From positions 1,054,001 to 1,118,000 of the forward strand of contig CAWCWP010000001.1 of NCBI GenBank assembly GCA_963799315.1: 64,000 nt of DNA, read 5' to 3'. This stretch comes from Parerythrobacter_A sp963799315 (lineage in GTDB: Bacteria; Pseudomonadota; Alphaproteobacteria; Sphingomonadales; Sphingomonadaceae). Below the pieces are notes generated by a model that was not told the DNA's origin, did no database searches, and saw only the letters and a program-made list of their open reading frames with translations. This document shows, piece by piece, positions 8,619 through 17,633 of the stretch (position 1 is its first letter; the number at the start of each line of letters is the position of its first letter). The translations under genes were made by a program, and so were the position numbers.

Positions 8619-10838
8619 ATGGCGCTCCCCCGATTTCTCGGCAGGCGGTCCCGCGATGCGGAACCCGACCCTGCCCCGCATGATGCGGGATCGCGCGCCA
8701 CCGTCGCCCCGCCCGGCTTCGCCGCCATGCGCCGCGCCGATATCCTCGATGAATACGAGCGCGCCGGGGTCGGCTGGATCTGGGCCACCGATGCGCAGGG
8801 CGTGCTGTGCTACCTTTCCGAAGCCGCCGCCGCCTCGCTGGAAATGGACCGCTCGCTGCTGATCGGCCAGTCCGCCGAAAGCGTTTTCGAAATCAGCCGG
8901 GAAAGCAGCAACAGCCACGCCGTGCGCCCGATCCAGTTCCAGCTGTCCGGGCGCAAGAAAATCCGCGACCAGATCGTGCGTCTGACCCCCGCCGCACCCG
9001 AAGATGCCGAGGGGCAGGTTTGGTGGGCCATCACCGGCTTCCCGGTGTACGATTCCAACGGTGCGTTCGACGGCTATCGGGGCAGCGCCGCCGACGTCAC
9101 CCGCGAGCATGAAAAGCAACTGGCCGAATCGCGGCTGGCCGAATTCGACGCGCTGACCGGGCTGGCCAATCGCCGGTCGGTCGACAGGCTGCTCGACAGC
9201 ACGCTGGCCGCCCATGCCAGCGACGGGCGATCGTGCGCGCTGATGATGCTGGACCTCGACAAGTTCAAGCGGGTGAACGACACGCTGGGCCATCAGGCGG
9301 GCGACGACCTGCTGCGCGAAGTGGCGGACCGGCTGACCAATATCGTCGGCAAGCGCGGCATGGTCGCGCGGCTGGGCGGCGACGAGTTCCAGATCGTGCT
9401 GCGCGACATGGACGATCGCGGCGCGCTGGGCGATCTGGCGAACAAGATCATCCAGATCCTGTCGCAACCCTACCCGCTGCAGGACGGCAAGCGCGCCATC
9501 GTCGGCACCAGCATCGGCATCGCCATCGCCCCGTTCGAAGGCGACACGCGCGAGGATCTGTCCAACAGCGCCGACCTTGCGCTGTATGCCGCCAAGAATG
9601 GCGGGCGCGGGCAATTCCGGTTCTATTCCAAGGACTTGAAGAACGATGAGGAAGTCCGGCAGGCGATGCTGGACGACTTGCGCGAGGCGTTGCAGGGGGA
9701 CCAGCTGGCGCTGCATTACCAGCCCATCGTGAACAGTGCCGATGGCGCGATGGTCGGGATGGAGGCGCTGATGCGGTGGGAACATCCCGAACGCGGCTTC
9801 GTGCCGCCGGACCAGTTCATTCCGGTTGCCGAGGATTGCGACCTCATCAACCAGCTTGGCGAATGGGCGCTGCGCACCGCCTGCGAAACGGCGAAGGACT
9901 GGCCCGAGCAGGTGCGCGTCGGCGTCAATGTCAGCGCGGTGCAATTCGCCAATCCCGGTTTCCCCGGCATAGTCGCCAAGGTGCTCGCCCATAGCGGCAT
10001 CGCGCCCGACCGGCTGGAGCTGGAGCTGACCGAAAGCATCTTCGTGGGCGACAGCGAGGAAACCGAAGCCTCCTTCGCCGCGCTGAAAGCGCTGGGCGTG
10101 CGGCTGGCGCTCGACGATTTCGGCACCGGCTATTCCTCGCTCAGCTATCTGCGCGCCGCCCCGTTCGACAAGATCAAGGTCGACAAGAGCTTCGTCGACA
10201 GCTGCACCCGCACCGATCGGGGCAGCGCCAAGATCATCGCCGCCATCGTGGGCCTGTCCAATGCGCTGGGCATGGAAACCGTTGTCGAAGGCGTCGAAGC
10301 GTTCGACCAGCTGGAGGTCGTGCGCGAACGCGGCGCCACGCTCGTTCAGGGCTTCATCTATGCCCGCCCGATGCCCGCACGCGACATCGCCACCGGGTTC
10401 GCCGATGGCAGCTTCGCCATCACTCCCGCCGGCCCCGACATCTACCGCCCCGACCGGCGCAGCGTCTTGCGGCGCGTAGGCGTGATCCACGAGGATTATT
10501 ACTACAACGCGGTCATGCGCGACCTGTCGCGCAACGGCGCGGGCATCGTGGGTATCATCGGGCCGGAGCCGGGCACGCAGCTGGTCCTCGACCTTGGCGA
10601 AGGACAGCTCGCCGTCGGCACGGTAACGCGCACCATCGATGCGGAACTGGGCGTGGAATTCGAAACGCATCTGGTCGAGGATGGCGCGGGCGGACTGTGC
10701 ACGCGGCACCGCGTCTCGCGCTACACCGTCGCCCAAAGCGGCCTGCCCGAAAAACCCGGCACTGCCGGACCGGAAGAGGGCAAGCGCCACCTCTCGCAGC
10801 CCCGCTTCCAGGAAACCGACGCCGGGCTGAGCGGCTAG
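8619..10838 (+). CDS. PAS-GGDEF-EAL-PilZ cyclic-di-GMP protein
   Basis: Multidomain cyclic-di-GMP enzyme of about 739 residues. A PAS-like sensor (roughly residues 45-165; ERAGVGWIWATDAQGVLCYLS) precedes a GGDEF domain with an intact RLGGDEF motif near residue 252. An EAL domain follows with GMEALMRW, ELELTES, LDDFGTGYSS, DKIKVDKSFV and VVEGVE, so both synthase and phosphodiesterase residues look complete. The C-terminus (about 615-700) has RRSVLRR and DLSRNGAGI, the two short motifs of a PilZ ligand-binding domain. No transmembrane segment is evident, so it is probably cytoplasmic. ATG 8619 is chosen, but ATG 8727 and an upstream TTG are possible. Confidence 0.9.
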   Translation: MALPRFLGRRSRDAEPDPAPHDAGSRATVAPPGFAAMRRADILDEYERAGVGWIWATDAQGVLCYLSEAAAASLEMDRSLLIGQSAESVFEISRESSNSHAVRPIQFQLSGRKKIRDQIVRLTPAAPEDAEGQVWWAITGFPVYDSNGAFDGYRGSAADVTREHEKQLAESRLAEFDALTGLANRRSVDRLLDSTLAAHASDGRSCALMMLDLDKFKRVNDTLGHQAGDDLLREVADRLTNIVGKRGMVARLGGDEFQIVLRDMDDRGALGDLANKIIQILSQPYPLQDGKRAIVGTSIGIAIAPFEGDTREDLSNSADLALYAAKNGGRGQFRFYSKDLKNDEEVRQAMLDDLREALQGDQLALHYQPIVNSADGAMVGMEALMRWEHPERGFVPPDQFIPVAEDCDLINQLGEWALRTACETAKDWPEQVRVGVNVSAVQFANPGFPGIVAKVLAHSGIAPDRLELELTESIFVGDSEETEASFAALKALGVRLALDDFGTGYSSLSYLRAAPFDKIKVDKSFVDSCTRTDRGSAKIIAAIVGLSNALGMETVVEGVEAFDQLEVVRERGATLVQGFIYARPMPARDIATGFADGSFAITPAGPDIYRPDRRSVLRRVGVIHEDYYYNAVMRDLSRNGAGIVGIIGPEPGTQLVLDLGEGQLAVGTVTRTIDAELGVEFETHLVEDGAGGLCTRHRVSRYTVAQSGLPEKPGTAGPEEGKRHLSQPRFQETDAGLSG

Positions 10839-10918
10839 GCCCGGACTGCAAGCACAGGAGGCTCGACAGCCTGCCCGCATTTGCTACGCCACCTCTTCAC
10901 GGATCGAGGAGAGCAGGT

Positions 10919-11597
10919 GTGGAATACGACGCAGTGGTCACGGGCCGCCGCAGCATTCGCGGGTTTCGGGACAAGCCGGTGCCGCAGGAACTGATCGCCG
11001 AAATCCTCGAACTGGCGATGCGCGCGCCCAGCAGTTTCAACAACCAGTGCTGGAACTTCTCCGTCGTCACCGGCGCACCGCTGGATGCCATCCGGCAGGG
11101 TAACACCGACGGCATTCTGTGCCGGCAAGCCCGACAGCCGCGAATTCCGCAGCTTCACCGAAGTGCCCGAACCCCATCGTGGCCGCCAGATCGGCGTCGC
11201 CAAGCAGCTGTTCGGCGCAATGGGTATCGAACGCGACGACAAGGACGGGCGGCAGGACTGGGCGCTGCGCGGTTTCCGCCAGTTCGATGCGCCCGTCAGC
11301 ATCGTCGTCACGTATGATCGCGTCATCCTGGGCAGCGACATCGCCCCGTTCGATTGCGGCGCGGTCACCAACGCGCTGGTCAACGCCGCGTGGTCGCGCG
11401 GGCTTGGCTGCGTCATCAATTCGCAGGGCATCATGCAAAGCCCCGTGGTGCGCGAACATGCGCAGATACCCGACGACCAGGTCATCATGATCTGCGTGGC
11501 GATGGGCTGGCCCGACGAAGACTTCGCCGCCAACGCCGTGGTTAGCGAGCGCAAGAGCGTGGACGAGGCGGTACGGTTCGTGGGGTTCGCAGACTGA
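10919..11597 (+). CDS. nitroreductase family protein (one frameshift)
   Basis: FMN-dependent oxidoreductase of the nitroreductase fold. The start is GTG 10919 behind a GAGGAGAG ribosome binding site. The N-terminus has the family signature SIRGF and MRAPSSFNNQCWNF. The second half has APVSIVVTYD, GAVTNALVNAAWSRGLG and MICVAMGWPDEDFAAN. A single break near 11120 changes frame; repaired length is about 226 residues. The natural substrate cannot be inferred; relatives reduce quinones or nitroaromatics with NAD(P)H. Confidence 0.88.
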
Positions 11598-11638
11598 ACG
11601 ATGCGGTCCTAGCGTCGTGCAGCGCCTCTTGCGCCGCT

Positions 11639-12655
11639 TCATGCCGCGCGGGCCGATGGCACTGTTGACACCTGACACACGGTTCCTGGGGCGGGTTTTG
11701 CGCGGCTCGACGGGATAGGAAGGCCGGGTATGCGCACTTGGTGGTCGGGGGGCGGGTCGCGGGCGGGTCGGCGATGGGCAGGTCGACGGTGGGCAAAACG
11801 GTCACGTTCGGCCCCGTTGGCATCGGGCGATACTTGCGTCGGGATATCTGCACCAGACAGCACGCGCTCCAGCAGCGCATCGCCCGCTGCGGCCCACGCG
11901 GTCCATTCGGCGCGCGCTTCGCACTCCGCTTCGATGGCAAGCGCGTCTTCCGAAGCGTCAGGCCCATGCTCCATGTCTTCGGTCAACAGCACGGCACCTA
12001 TCTCGTTCCGCATGTCGCGATAGCCTGCCAGCGCCTCTTCGCGCGCATGGGCGACATGGGCCTCGCAGTCCGGGTGCGCGGGGCTTTCGGTTTCCGTGTT
12101 TGCGTCCGCACCAACCTCGTATTCCTCCAGCGCGGGATGACCGGCCAGCGCCGCCAGCATGGTGTCGAACCGCGCCGCATTCGCCTGCATGGTCGGATCG
12201 CCCGCGATCTTCGCATCCAGCCGCGCGAGATGCGCCAGCAGCAGGCGGTTGTCGTGCCGCTGCCACGACGCGACTTTCTCGCCGCGCAGGAATACGGGAA
12301 TTTCCACACCGTCCAGCGCGCGTGTCGCCACTTCCGCTTCCACCCGGACGCGCGCATGGACCAGCGCGGCGTCCCACAGCGCGGAAAAGCGCGGGTCGCG
12401 GCGGCGGGCGCGATAGGCTGTCTCCCGACTGATCCCCACCTTCGCCGCAGACGCGCGCACATCGCCACATAACGCCAGCCTGTCGAGGAAGCGCACCATC
12501 AACGGCGCGGTAAAGACGCGCCTTGCGGCGTGCGGGTCCGCCGCGTCATCGGGGTTCGCACCGTCGCCACGGTCACGCGGGACGCGCGCCGGCAACAGTT
12601 GCGCCGCCGCGATGGCAGCAGCGGATGGCAGGGTATCGAAAATATGCGCAGACAT
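11639..12655 (-). CDS. conserved hypothetical protein with helix-turn-helix
   Basis: I do not recognise a named family. The N-terminal third contains a helix-turn-helix-like stretch (LALCGDVRASAAKVGIS then RETAYRARRRDPRFSALWD), the kind seen in terminase small subunits and simple regulators. It is followed by a helical region rich in Arg and Glu (VRVEAEVATRALDG). Residues 170-260 are acidic, and the C-terminal 60 residues (many Pro/Arg) look out of frame, suggesting a break near 11830. ATG 12655 has GGAGAGACGGACC upstream. It may be a sphingomonad-specific regulator, but this is inference. Confidence 0.65.
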   Translation of the reverse strand: MSAHIFDTLPSAAAIAAAQLLPARVPRDRGDGANPDDAADPHAARRVFTAPLMVRFLDRLALCGDVRASAAKVGISRETAYRARRRDPRFSALWDAALVHARVRVEAEVATRALDGVEIPVFLRGEKVASWQRHDNRLLLAHLARLDAKIAGDPTMQANAARFDTMLAALAGHPALEEYEVGADANTETESPAHPDCEAHVAHAREEALAGYRDMRNEIGAVLLTEDMEHGPDASEDALAIEAECEARAEWTAWAAAGDALLERVLSGADIPTQVSPDANGAERDRFAHRRPAHRRPARDPPPDHQVRIPGLPIPSSRAKPAPGTVCQVSTVPSARAA

Positions 12656-12774
12656 GGTCCGTCTCTCCAGAAAAGGGAACGAACCGGCTTATCTATGACA
12701 GGTCGGGGTCTGTAGGACAGGGCTTTGTTTGGGCGGCAAATGGGTGGGAAGCGGACATTGTTGCGACCGACTTC

Positions 12775-12808
12775 CAATGGCAGCTACTTTTCGGAGCGGA
12801 CATTAGCC
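12775..12808. repeat. direct repeat, left copy flanking the DUF3885 gene
   Basis: Begins CAATGGCAGCT and ends AGCGGACATTAGCC. It aligns with 13463-13499 in the same orientation at about three quarters identity. It ends 3 bases before the DUF3885 stop codon. Another AGCGGACATT word lies at 12750. Confidence 0.7.
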
Positions 12809-12811
12809 ATC

Positions 12812-13447
12812 TCAAAATAACTTGGACATACGATCTCTATCGTAATCGAGAAGCCAAGGTTTAAATCTGTCGTAAATTGATTTTAGATGGTCGGGGTTTT
12901 TTGCAATTAGGTCCATGCCTCTATCGTCATAAATATGCAGCATCAGAGCGGCTTTTGGATCAATCAACCAAGTCTTGACACCAGCAGACGGGTAGATTGG
13001 CATTTCTATGGCCACCGAGTGCCAGATTAGACAATCTCGATTGGACTTGCTGCTGCTCAAATCATAGCTGCGCATTTTCCAAAGCGTCTGGTTCTCGTCT
13101 GGGTCAGGATAAACGTCGGCTTTCCATTTCGAAAGTTGCGTTGCGCTGAAACCTGTTTTCTTAATCCCTGCGAATCCTGAGTTCGCTTTTGGCGTCCCGA
13201 AATGAGAGGCAATATCTCGTGGATACCATGCTACAACACCAATTAAATCATCCTCGAAAAAATGATCCGCGATAGCGACAGCCCGATTAAATGCTTGCAG
13301 AAAGCGAGGAATTGGTTGTTCGCTATTGTCGAACTCTTCCCCGCCCAGCTCGAACCTAATATGGTCACCCTCATTTGGTTGTCTTGAGAACCAAAGTTCT
13401 TGCCATACTTGCTCTATTGGATCGTCTGTCATGCTTCCGATTAACAT
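12812..13447 (-). CDS. DUF3885 domain-containing protein
   Basis: A 211-residue soluble protein. The C-terminal segment HIYDDRGMDLIA followed by LKSIYDRF...LLDYDR matches the DUF3885 signature as I know it, with RFELGGEEF and a central block earlier. Its function is unknown. Base composition is clearly AT-richer than neighbouring genes and no frame break occurs. It sits between two similar ~35-bp direct repeats (12775-12808 and 13463-13499), which suggests lateral arrival. MLIGSM at 13447 or MTDDPIEQ at 13432 could be the start. Family members sometimes occur as accessory genes in polymorphic loci, but an immunity role here is only a guess. Confidence 0.8.
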   Translation of the reverse strand: MLIGSMTDDPIEQVWQELWFSRQPNEGDHIRFELGGEEFDNSEQPIPRFLQAFNRAVAIADHFFEDDLIGVVAWYPRDIASHFGTPKANSGFAGIKKTGFSATQLSKWKADVYPDPDENQTLWKMRSYDLSSSKSNRDCLIWHSVAIEMPIYPSAGVKTWLIDPKAALMLHIYDDRGMDLIAKNPDHLKSIYDRFKPWLLDYDRDRMSKLF

Positions 13448-13462
13448 CGGCAGCTATATTTG

Positions 13463-13499
13463 CAATGTCAGCTTTTGCGCCCGAAGCAGACATTAGGCC
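13463..13499. repeat. direct repeat, right copy flanking the DUF3885 gene
   Basis: Begins CAATGTCAGCT and ends AGCAGACATTAGGCC. Internally AATGTCAGC and GCAGACATT form a weak inverted repeat. It is 15 bases upstream of the DUF3885 start at 13447. Confidence 0.7.
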
Positions 13500-13546
13500 G
13501 GACCAACGGGAATGACTGCTAAAGGGTCGTAAGCAGCCGATGAGAA

Positions 13547-14752
13547 CTACCGCAAATTGACCACATTGTCGGACTGCCGCCACCACGCGGCTGCCGTCAT
13601 ACAGGCTCATCATCGGCTCATCGTCGCACTTCGACCTGCTCCGCATCGCCGAAGCCGTTGAAGCCCGGTCTTCATCGCGGTGCCATAGGCGCCGATCATG
13701 CCGACTTCGATGTAGTCGCCCGCGCGGATATCGCCGGGTAGCGGGAACGGGCCGGGCATAAAATCGGCATCGTCGCAGGTCGGGCCGTAGAACGCGAAAT
13801 CACGCGGGGCGTCGCGCAGGGTGTCGTCCAGCGCGCGCACGGGGAAGCGCCAGCCGACATGCGCGGCATCGTACAGCGCGCCATAGGCACCGTCGTTGAT
13901 ATACAGCTCGTCGCCGCGTCGCCGCTCCACCTTGACCAGCAGCGAGGAATATTCTGCCGCCAGCGCCCGGCCCGGTTCGCACCACAGTTCCGCATTATAG
14001 GCGATCGGCAGTGCCTCGAAATGCTGCGCGACGATGGCGAAATAGTCCTCCAGCGGGGGCGGCTCCATTTCGGGGTAGATGCTGGGAAACCCGCCGCCGA
14101 TATCGATCATGTCGATCACCACTGCCGCTTCTGCAATCGCGGCGCGCACGCGGTCCAGCGCAGTGACATAGGCGAAGGGCGACATCGCCTGGCTGCCGAC
14201 ATGGAAACATACGCCCAGCCAGTCGCAATGCTGTCGCGTCGCCTGCAATAGCGGTGCCGCCTCGGCCTGCTCCACCCCGAATTTCGCCGCCAGCGACAGT
14301 TCGGAATACTCGGACGACACGCGCATCCGCACCAGCAGGCGCAAGTCGGTGGCGGGCGCGCCGCTTTCATCGCGGCAGGCATCGACAATCTTGGCCAGCT
14401 CGTCATGCGTGTCGAGGCTGAAGGTGCGCACGCCGTGCTGGAAATACGCCTCGCGGATGGCGCGCGGCGTCTTGACCGGATGCATGAAGCACAGCGTCGC
14501 ATCGGGCAGCGTGGCACGCGTCAGCCGCACCTCGGCAATCGACGCGACATCGTAATGCGCGATGCCGTTGTCCCACAGGATACGCAGCAGTTCGGGCGAC
14601 GGGTTCGCCTTCACCGCATAAAGCGACTTCCCGGCAAACCGTTCCACGAAGAACCGGGCCGCGCGGGCGGCAGCGTGGGGGCGGTTCAGCACGACCGGTT
14701 CGTCGGGCGCAAGCGTCTGCGCGACCGTGAGCGCATCGGGGTAGCTGGACAT
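13547..14752 (-). CDS. ornithine/lysine decarboxylase, fold type III (C-terminal frameshifts)
   Basis: PLP-dependent decarboxylase that forms putrescine (or cadaverine). Family marks: the PLP lysine in YAVKANPSPELL, HVGSQ, the glycine loop IDIGGGFPS, EPGRALAA, and the second-subunit catalytic cysteine in YGPTCDDADF. The conserved tail is spread over several frames: GFNGFGD, then DEPMMSLYDGS, then SDNVVNLR, with breaks near 13664, 13626 and 13597 and a stop at 13547-13549. It supplies the diamine used by the dehydrogenase at 18124 and nspC at 16439. Substrate preference between ornithine and lysine cannot be settled by eye. Confidence 0.9.
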
Positions 14753-14861
14753 GACGATTACCCCTTCGAAATGCGAGGTGGAACAGGCGCCTTAACGACG
14801 GAGCGCCGCTATAGGTCCGGCGGCGTGAACTGCAAGTGAAACGATGTCGTGCACGGGGCCT

Positions 14862-15413
14862 TCAGAAACCGACTTTGGGCACCTGGTCCACCGTACCCAG
14901 CTCGCTGTCGTCCAGCCGGTGAAAGTCCGCTTCCGCAAAGCCCAGCGGCGATGCCACCAGCACGGCAGGGAAGGTCTCGCGTCCGGTGTTGTAGCGGGCA
15001 ACGGCAGCATTGAGCGCACGACGGGCAGCCGCCAGCTTGTCCTCCACCTCGGCCAGTTCGCGCTGCAATTCCTGGAAGTTGGCGCTGGCCTTCAGGTCGG
15101 GATAGGCCTCGCCCAGTGCCAGCACGCGATCCAGCGCCACGCGCAACTGCGCCTCGTCCGCCGACGTTACTGCGCCTTTCGCCGCAGCATTGCGCGCCGC
15201 GACGACCGCCGCCAGTGTCTCGCTTTCATGCCCGGCATAGCCCTTCACCGTCTCCACGAGGTTGGGAATGAGGTCGTGCCGCTGGCGCAGCTGCGCGTCG
15301 ATATCGGCAACGCCCTGGTTCACGCTTTGCCGCAAACCGACCAGCCGGTTGTAGATACCGATGGCGATCACCACCAAAACCAGCAGCACGCCCGCAATAA
15401 TCCAGCCTGTCAT
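14862..15413 (-). CDS. LemA family protein
   Basis: LemA proteins have one N-terminal membrane anchor and a long helical domain. Here residues 1-20 are hydrophobic (GWIIAGVLLVLVVIAIGI), followed by the signature YNRLVGLRQSVNQGVADID and RHDLIPNLVETVKGYA. The C-terminus has ALNAAVARYN and PLGFAEADFHRLDD. The length of 183 residues is typical. The ATG at 15413 is preferred over an earlier in-frame codon. It is divergent from the DUF3137 gene with a 67-bp shared upstream region; the two families often occur together, suggesting a joint envelope role that remains undefined. Confidence 0.93.
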   Translation of the reverse strand: MTGWIIAGVLLVLVVIAIGIYNRLVGLRQSVNQGVADIDAQLRQRHDLIPNLVETVKGYAGHESETLAAVVAARNAAAKGAVTSADEAQLRVALDRVLALGEAYPDLKASANFQELQRELAEVEDKLAAARRALNAAVARYNTGRETFPAVLVASPLGFAEADFHRLDDSELGTVDQVPKVGF

Positions 15414-15480
15414 AATTCGCTCCTCCCGTTGCACCCTGACGGCGGTTGGTTACTAAAGCAATGAAGGGGGAGGAAGCGGT

Positions 15481-16425
15481 TTGCTCGAAAATCTCGATAC
15501 CGAACGGCTGATGGCCGGTCCGCTGGGCGGCTGGCTGGCGGAACAGGCGACCGTGCGCGAGGAAGCGGCGCGCCTCTCCAACGGGCGGTTCATGAAGGCG
15601 GGCGTCGTGCTGGTGCCGCTGCTGCTCTATGCGTGGTTCTCGCAAGGGGCGGGATTTTTCTCGGTCATCGTGACGATGGCGACGGCGGGTGCGGCGGTCT
15701 GGTGCTACGCCCCGCGCGCCACCGCGATACAGGCCGTGAAGATCGGCATGAACGAAGCCATTGCGGGCGCCATCGGCATCACCTTTGCGCAATCCGGCGA
15801 TTGCGGCCCGGTACGCGAACGATGCGGCGACCATGCCATGCTGCCCGGCTACAACCGCAACAGTTCGGAAGATTTCTGGACCGGCACGGTGGCGGGACAG
15901 CCCTTTCATGTGTTCGAAGCCACGCTGAAAAAGCAGACGCGCGACAGCAAGGGCCGCACGCGCACCCGGACGGTGTTTCGCGGGCCGATGCTGACCATCG
16001 GTTTCGCCCGTCGTTTCCACGGCACCACGCTGGTCGCGCGCGACGGATCGCATCGCGGGTTCCTCGGTCTTGGCGGACGCAAGGATGTGCTGGAGGTGGC
16101 GGGCAAGCGGCTGGCGCGGGTGGAAATGGTGAACCCCGATTTCGAAGACACGTTCGATGTCTATTCGGACGATCAGGTGGAGGGGCGCTATCTCGTCCAC
16201 CCGAACTATATCGAGCGCCTGCTGGAGGTGGAGCGCGCCTTTGACGGCGCGGACCTGCGCGCGCTGTTTACCGAAGACCAGCTGACCGTCGTGCTGGCGG
16301 CCAAGGACATGTTCGAAAGCGGCGGCATGGATGCGAGCGGTGATCGCGCGCGGCTGGACCGCACCGTCACGCAATTCCGTGCGCTGGCGCAGCTGGCCCG
16401 GTCGCTCAACGAACGACCGCGCTAA
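15481..16425 (+). CDS. DUF3137 domain-containing membrane protein
   Basis: A 314-residue protein with a central pair of hydrophobic segments (about residues 40-80), then a soluble domain containing FEATLKKQTRDSKGR, FRGPMLTI and NPDFEDTFDVYSDD, the hallmark block of DUF3137. The start is TTG 15481 behind GGGGAGGA; an in-frame ATG at 15511 is the alternative. It faces lemA across a short divergent promoter region. The biochemical role is unknown. Confidence 0.88.
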   Translation: MLENLDTERLMAGPLGGWLAEQATVREEAARLSNGRFMKAGVVLVPLLLYAWFSQGAGFFSVIVTMATAGAAVWCYAPRATAIQAVKIGMNEAIAGAIGITFAQSGDCGPVRERCGDHAMLPGYNRNSSEDFWTGTVAGQPFHVFEATLKKQTRDSKGRTRTRTVFRGPMLTIGFARRFHGTTLVARDGSHRGFLGLGGRKDVLEVAGKRLARVEMVNPDFEDTFDVYSDDQVEGRYLVHPNYIERLLEVERAFDGADLRALFTEDQLTVVLAAKDMFESGGMDASGDRARLDRTVTQFRALAQLARSLNERPR

Positions 16426-16438
16426 TCAGCTCGGCCGC

Positions 16439-17614
16439 CTAGCTCAGGCGGTTGCGGAAATCCTCGTAGCCGAACGCGCGCACCTGTTCGAGCGCGTCGG
16501 TTTCGCTGTCCCACAGCCAGATCGAGGGCAGCGGAACGCCGTTGAAGGTGTTGGTCTTCACCATCGAATAATGCGCCTGGTCGAGGAAGGCGATGCGCTG
16601 TCCCGGCTGGCATGGCACCGGCAGTGAATAATCGCCGATGACATCGCCCGCGAGACAGGACGGCCCGCCAAGGCGCACAGGGTCGTCCCCTCCGGCAATC
16701 TCGCCGAGCATTGCGGGGCGATAGGGCGCCTCCAGCACGTCCGGCATGTGGCACGTGGCGGAAATATCGGTGATGGCAATGGGCACGCCGTTGGTGTGGT
16801 TGTCGAGGATGGTGCCGGTCAGGATACCGGCATCCAGCGCCACCGCCTCGCCCGGTTCGAGGTAGATTTCCGCGCCGCTGTCTTCCTTCGCATCGCGCAG
16901 CAGTTCGACCAGCTCCTCGCGCTGGTAATCGGCGCGGGTGATGTGGTGCCCGCCGCCCATATTGATCCATTTCAGCGCGCCGAACCACGGTTCGATGGCG
17001 TCGAACACCGCGTCCCATGTACGGCGCAGTGGCTCGAAATCCTGCTCGCACAGATTGTGGAAATGGATGCCGTCGACGCCCTCCATGTGTTCGGGTTCGA
17101 GCTGGTCGATGGGAAAGCCCAGACGGCTGCCGGGGCTGCTGGGATCGTAGCGCGCCACCTCGCCCGTCGCGACCTGGGGATTGAGGCGCAGGCCGACGGT
17201 GAAGTCCTGCCCCGCACTGCGCGCCGCATCCAGGATCAGCTGCGCGCGCGCGATCTGCTGCGGCGAATTGAAGATGACATGGTCGGACAGGCGGATGATC
17301 TCGTCCAGCTCGCCAGGTTTGAACGCGGGTGAATAGGTGCCGATCTCGCCATCGTAAAATTCCGACGCCAGCCGCGCCTCGTACAGTCCCGACGCACACA
17401 CCCCGTCCAGATATTCCCCCATCACCGGCGCGACCGAAAACATGGAAAACGCCTTCAGCGCAGCGAACATCCTGCTGTCCGACGCATCGCGCACCTCCGC
17501 CAATATGCGCAAATTCGCCCGCAACTTCGCCGCATCGACCACGAAGGCGGGGCTGTCGACTCGGGTAAGGTCGAAATCGGCAAAAGCGCCCGGATCGCCG
17601 GCTTGGGTTTGCAT
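16439..17614 (-). CDS. nspC: carboxynorspermidine/carboxyspermidine decarboxylase
   Basis: PLP enzyme of the alanine-racemase-like fold that removes CO2 from carboxyspermidine or carboxynorspermidine, the last step of this polyamine route. Seen here: the PLP lysine in MFAALKAFSMFSV, GIHFHNLCEQDFEPL, NMGGGHHITRADY, YLEPGEAVALDAG, and the catalytic cysteine in GGPSCLAGDVIGDY. ATG 17614 gives about 391 residues, in line with the family. The frame is intact. Its upstream partner, the dehydrogenase at 18124, is separated from it by the inverted-repeat-bounded GxxExxY gene. Confidence 0.95.
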   Translation of the reverse strand: MQTQAGDPGAFADFDLTRVDSPAFVVDAAKLRANLRILAEVRDASDSRMFAALKAFSMFSVAPVMGEYLDGVCASGLYEARLASEFYDGEIGTYSPAFKPGELDEIIRLSDHVIFNSPQQIARAQLILDAARSAGQDFTVGLRLNPQVATGEVARYDPSSPGSRLGFPIDQLEPEHMEGVDGIHFHNLCEQDFEPLRRTWDAVFDAIEPWFGALKWINMGGGHHITRADYQREELVELLRDAKEDSGAEIYLEPGEAVALDAGILTGTILDNHTNGVPIAITDISATCHMPDVLEAPYRPAMLGEIAGGDDPVRLGGPSCLAGDVIGDYSLPVPCQPGQRIAFLDQAHYSMVKTNTFNGVPLPSIWLWDSETDALEQVRAFGYEDFRNRLS

Positions 17615-17633
17615 ATTAGGAATGGTCCTGTTT

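Noticed and set aside
8250..10880. An 876-residue open frame antisense to the PAS-GGDEF-EAL-PilZ gene
   Set aside because: It has no recognisable motifs and is His/Gln/Arg/Ala-rich as expected for the complement of high-GC coding DNA; the plus strand carries complete domains.
12523..12864. Possible plus-strand protein of 113 residues
   Set aside because: It straddles the start of the HTH gene, a repeat and the end of the DUF3885 gene, with no motif.
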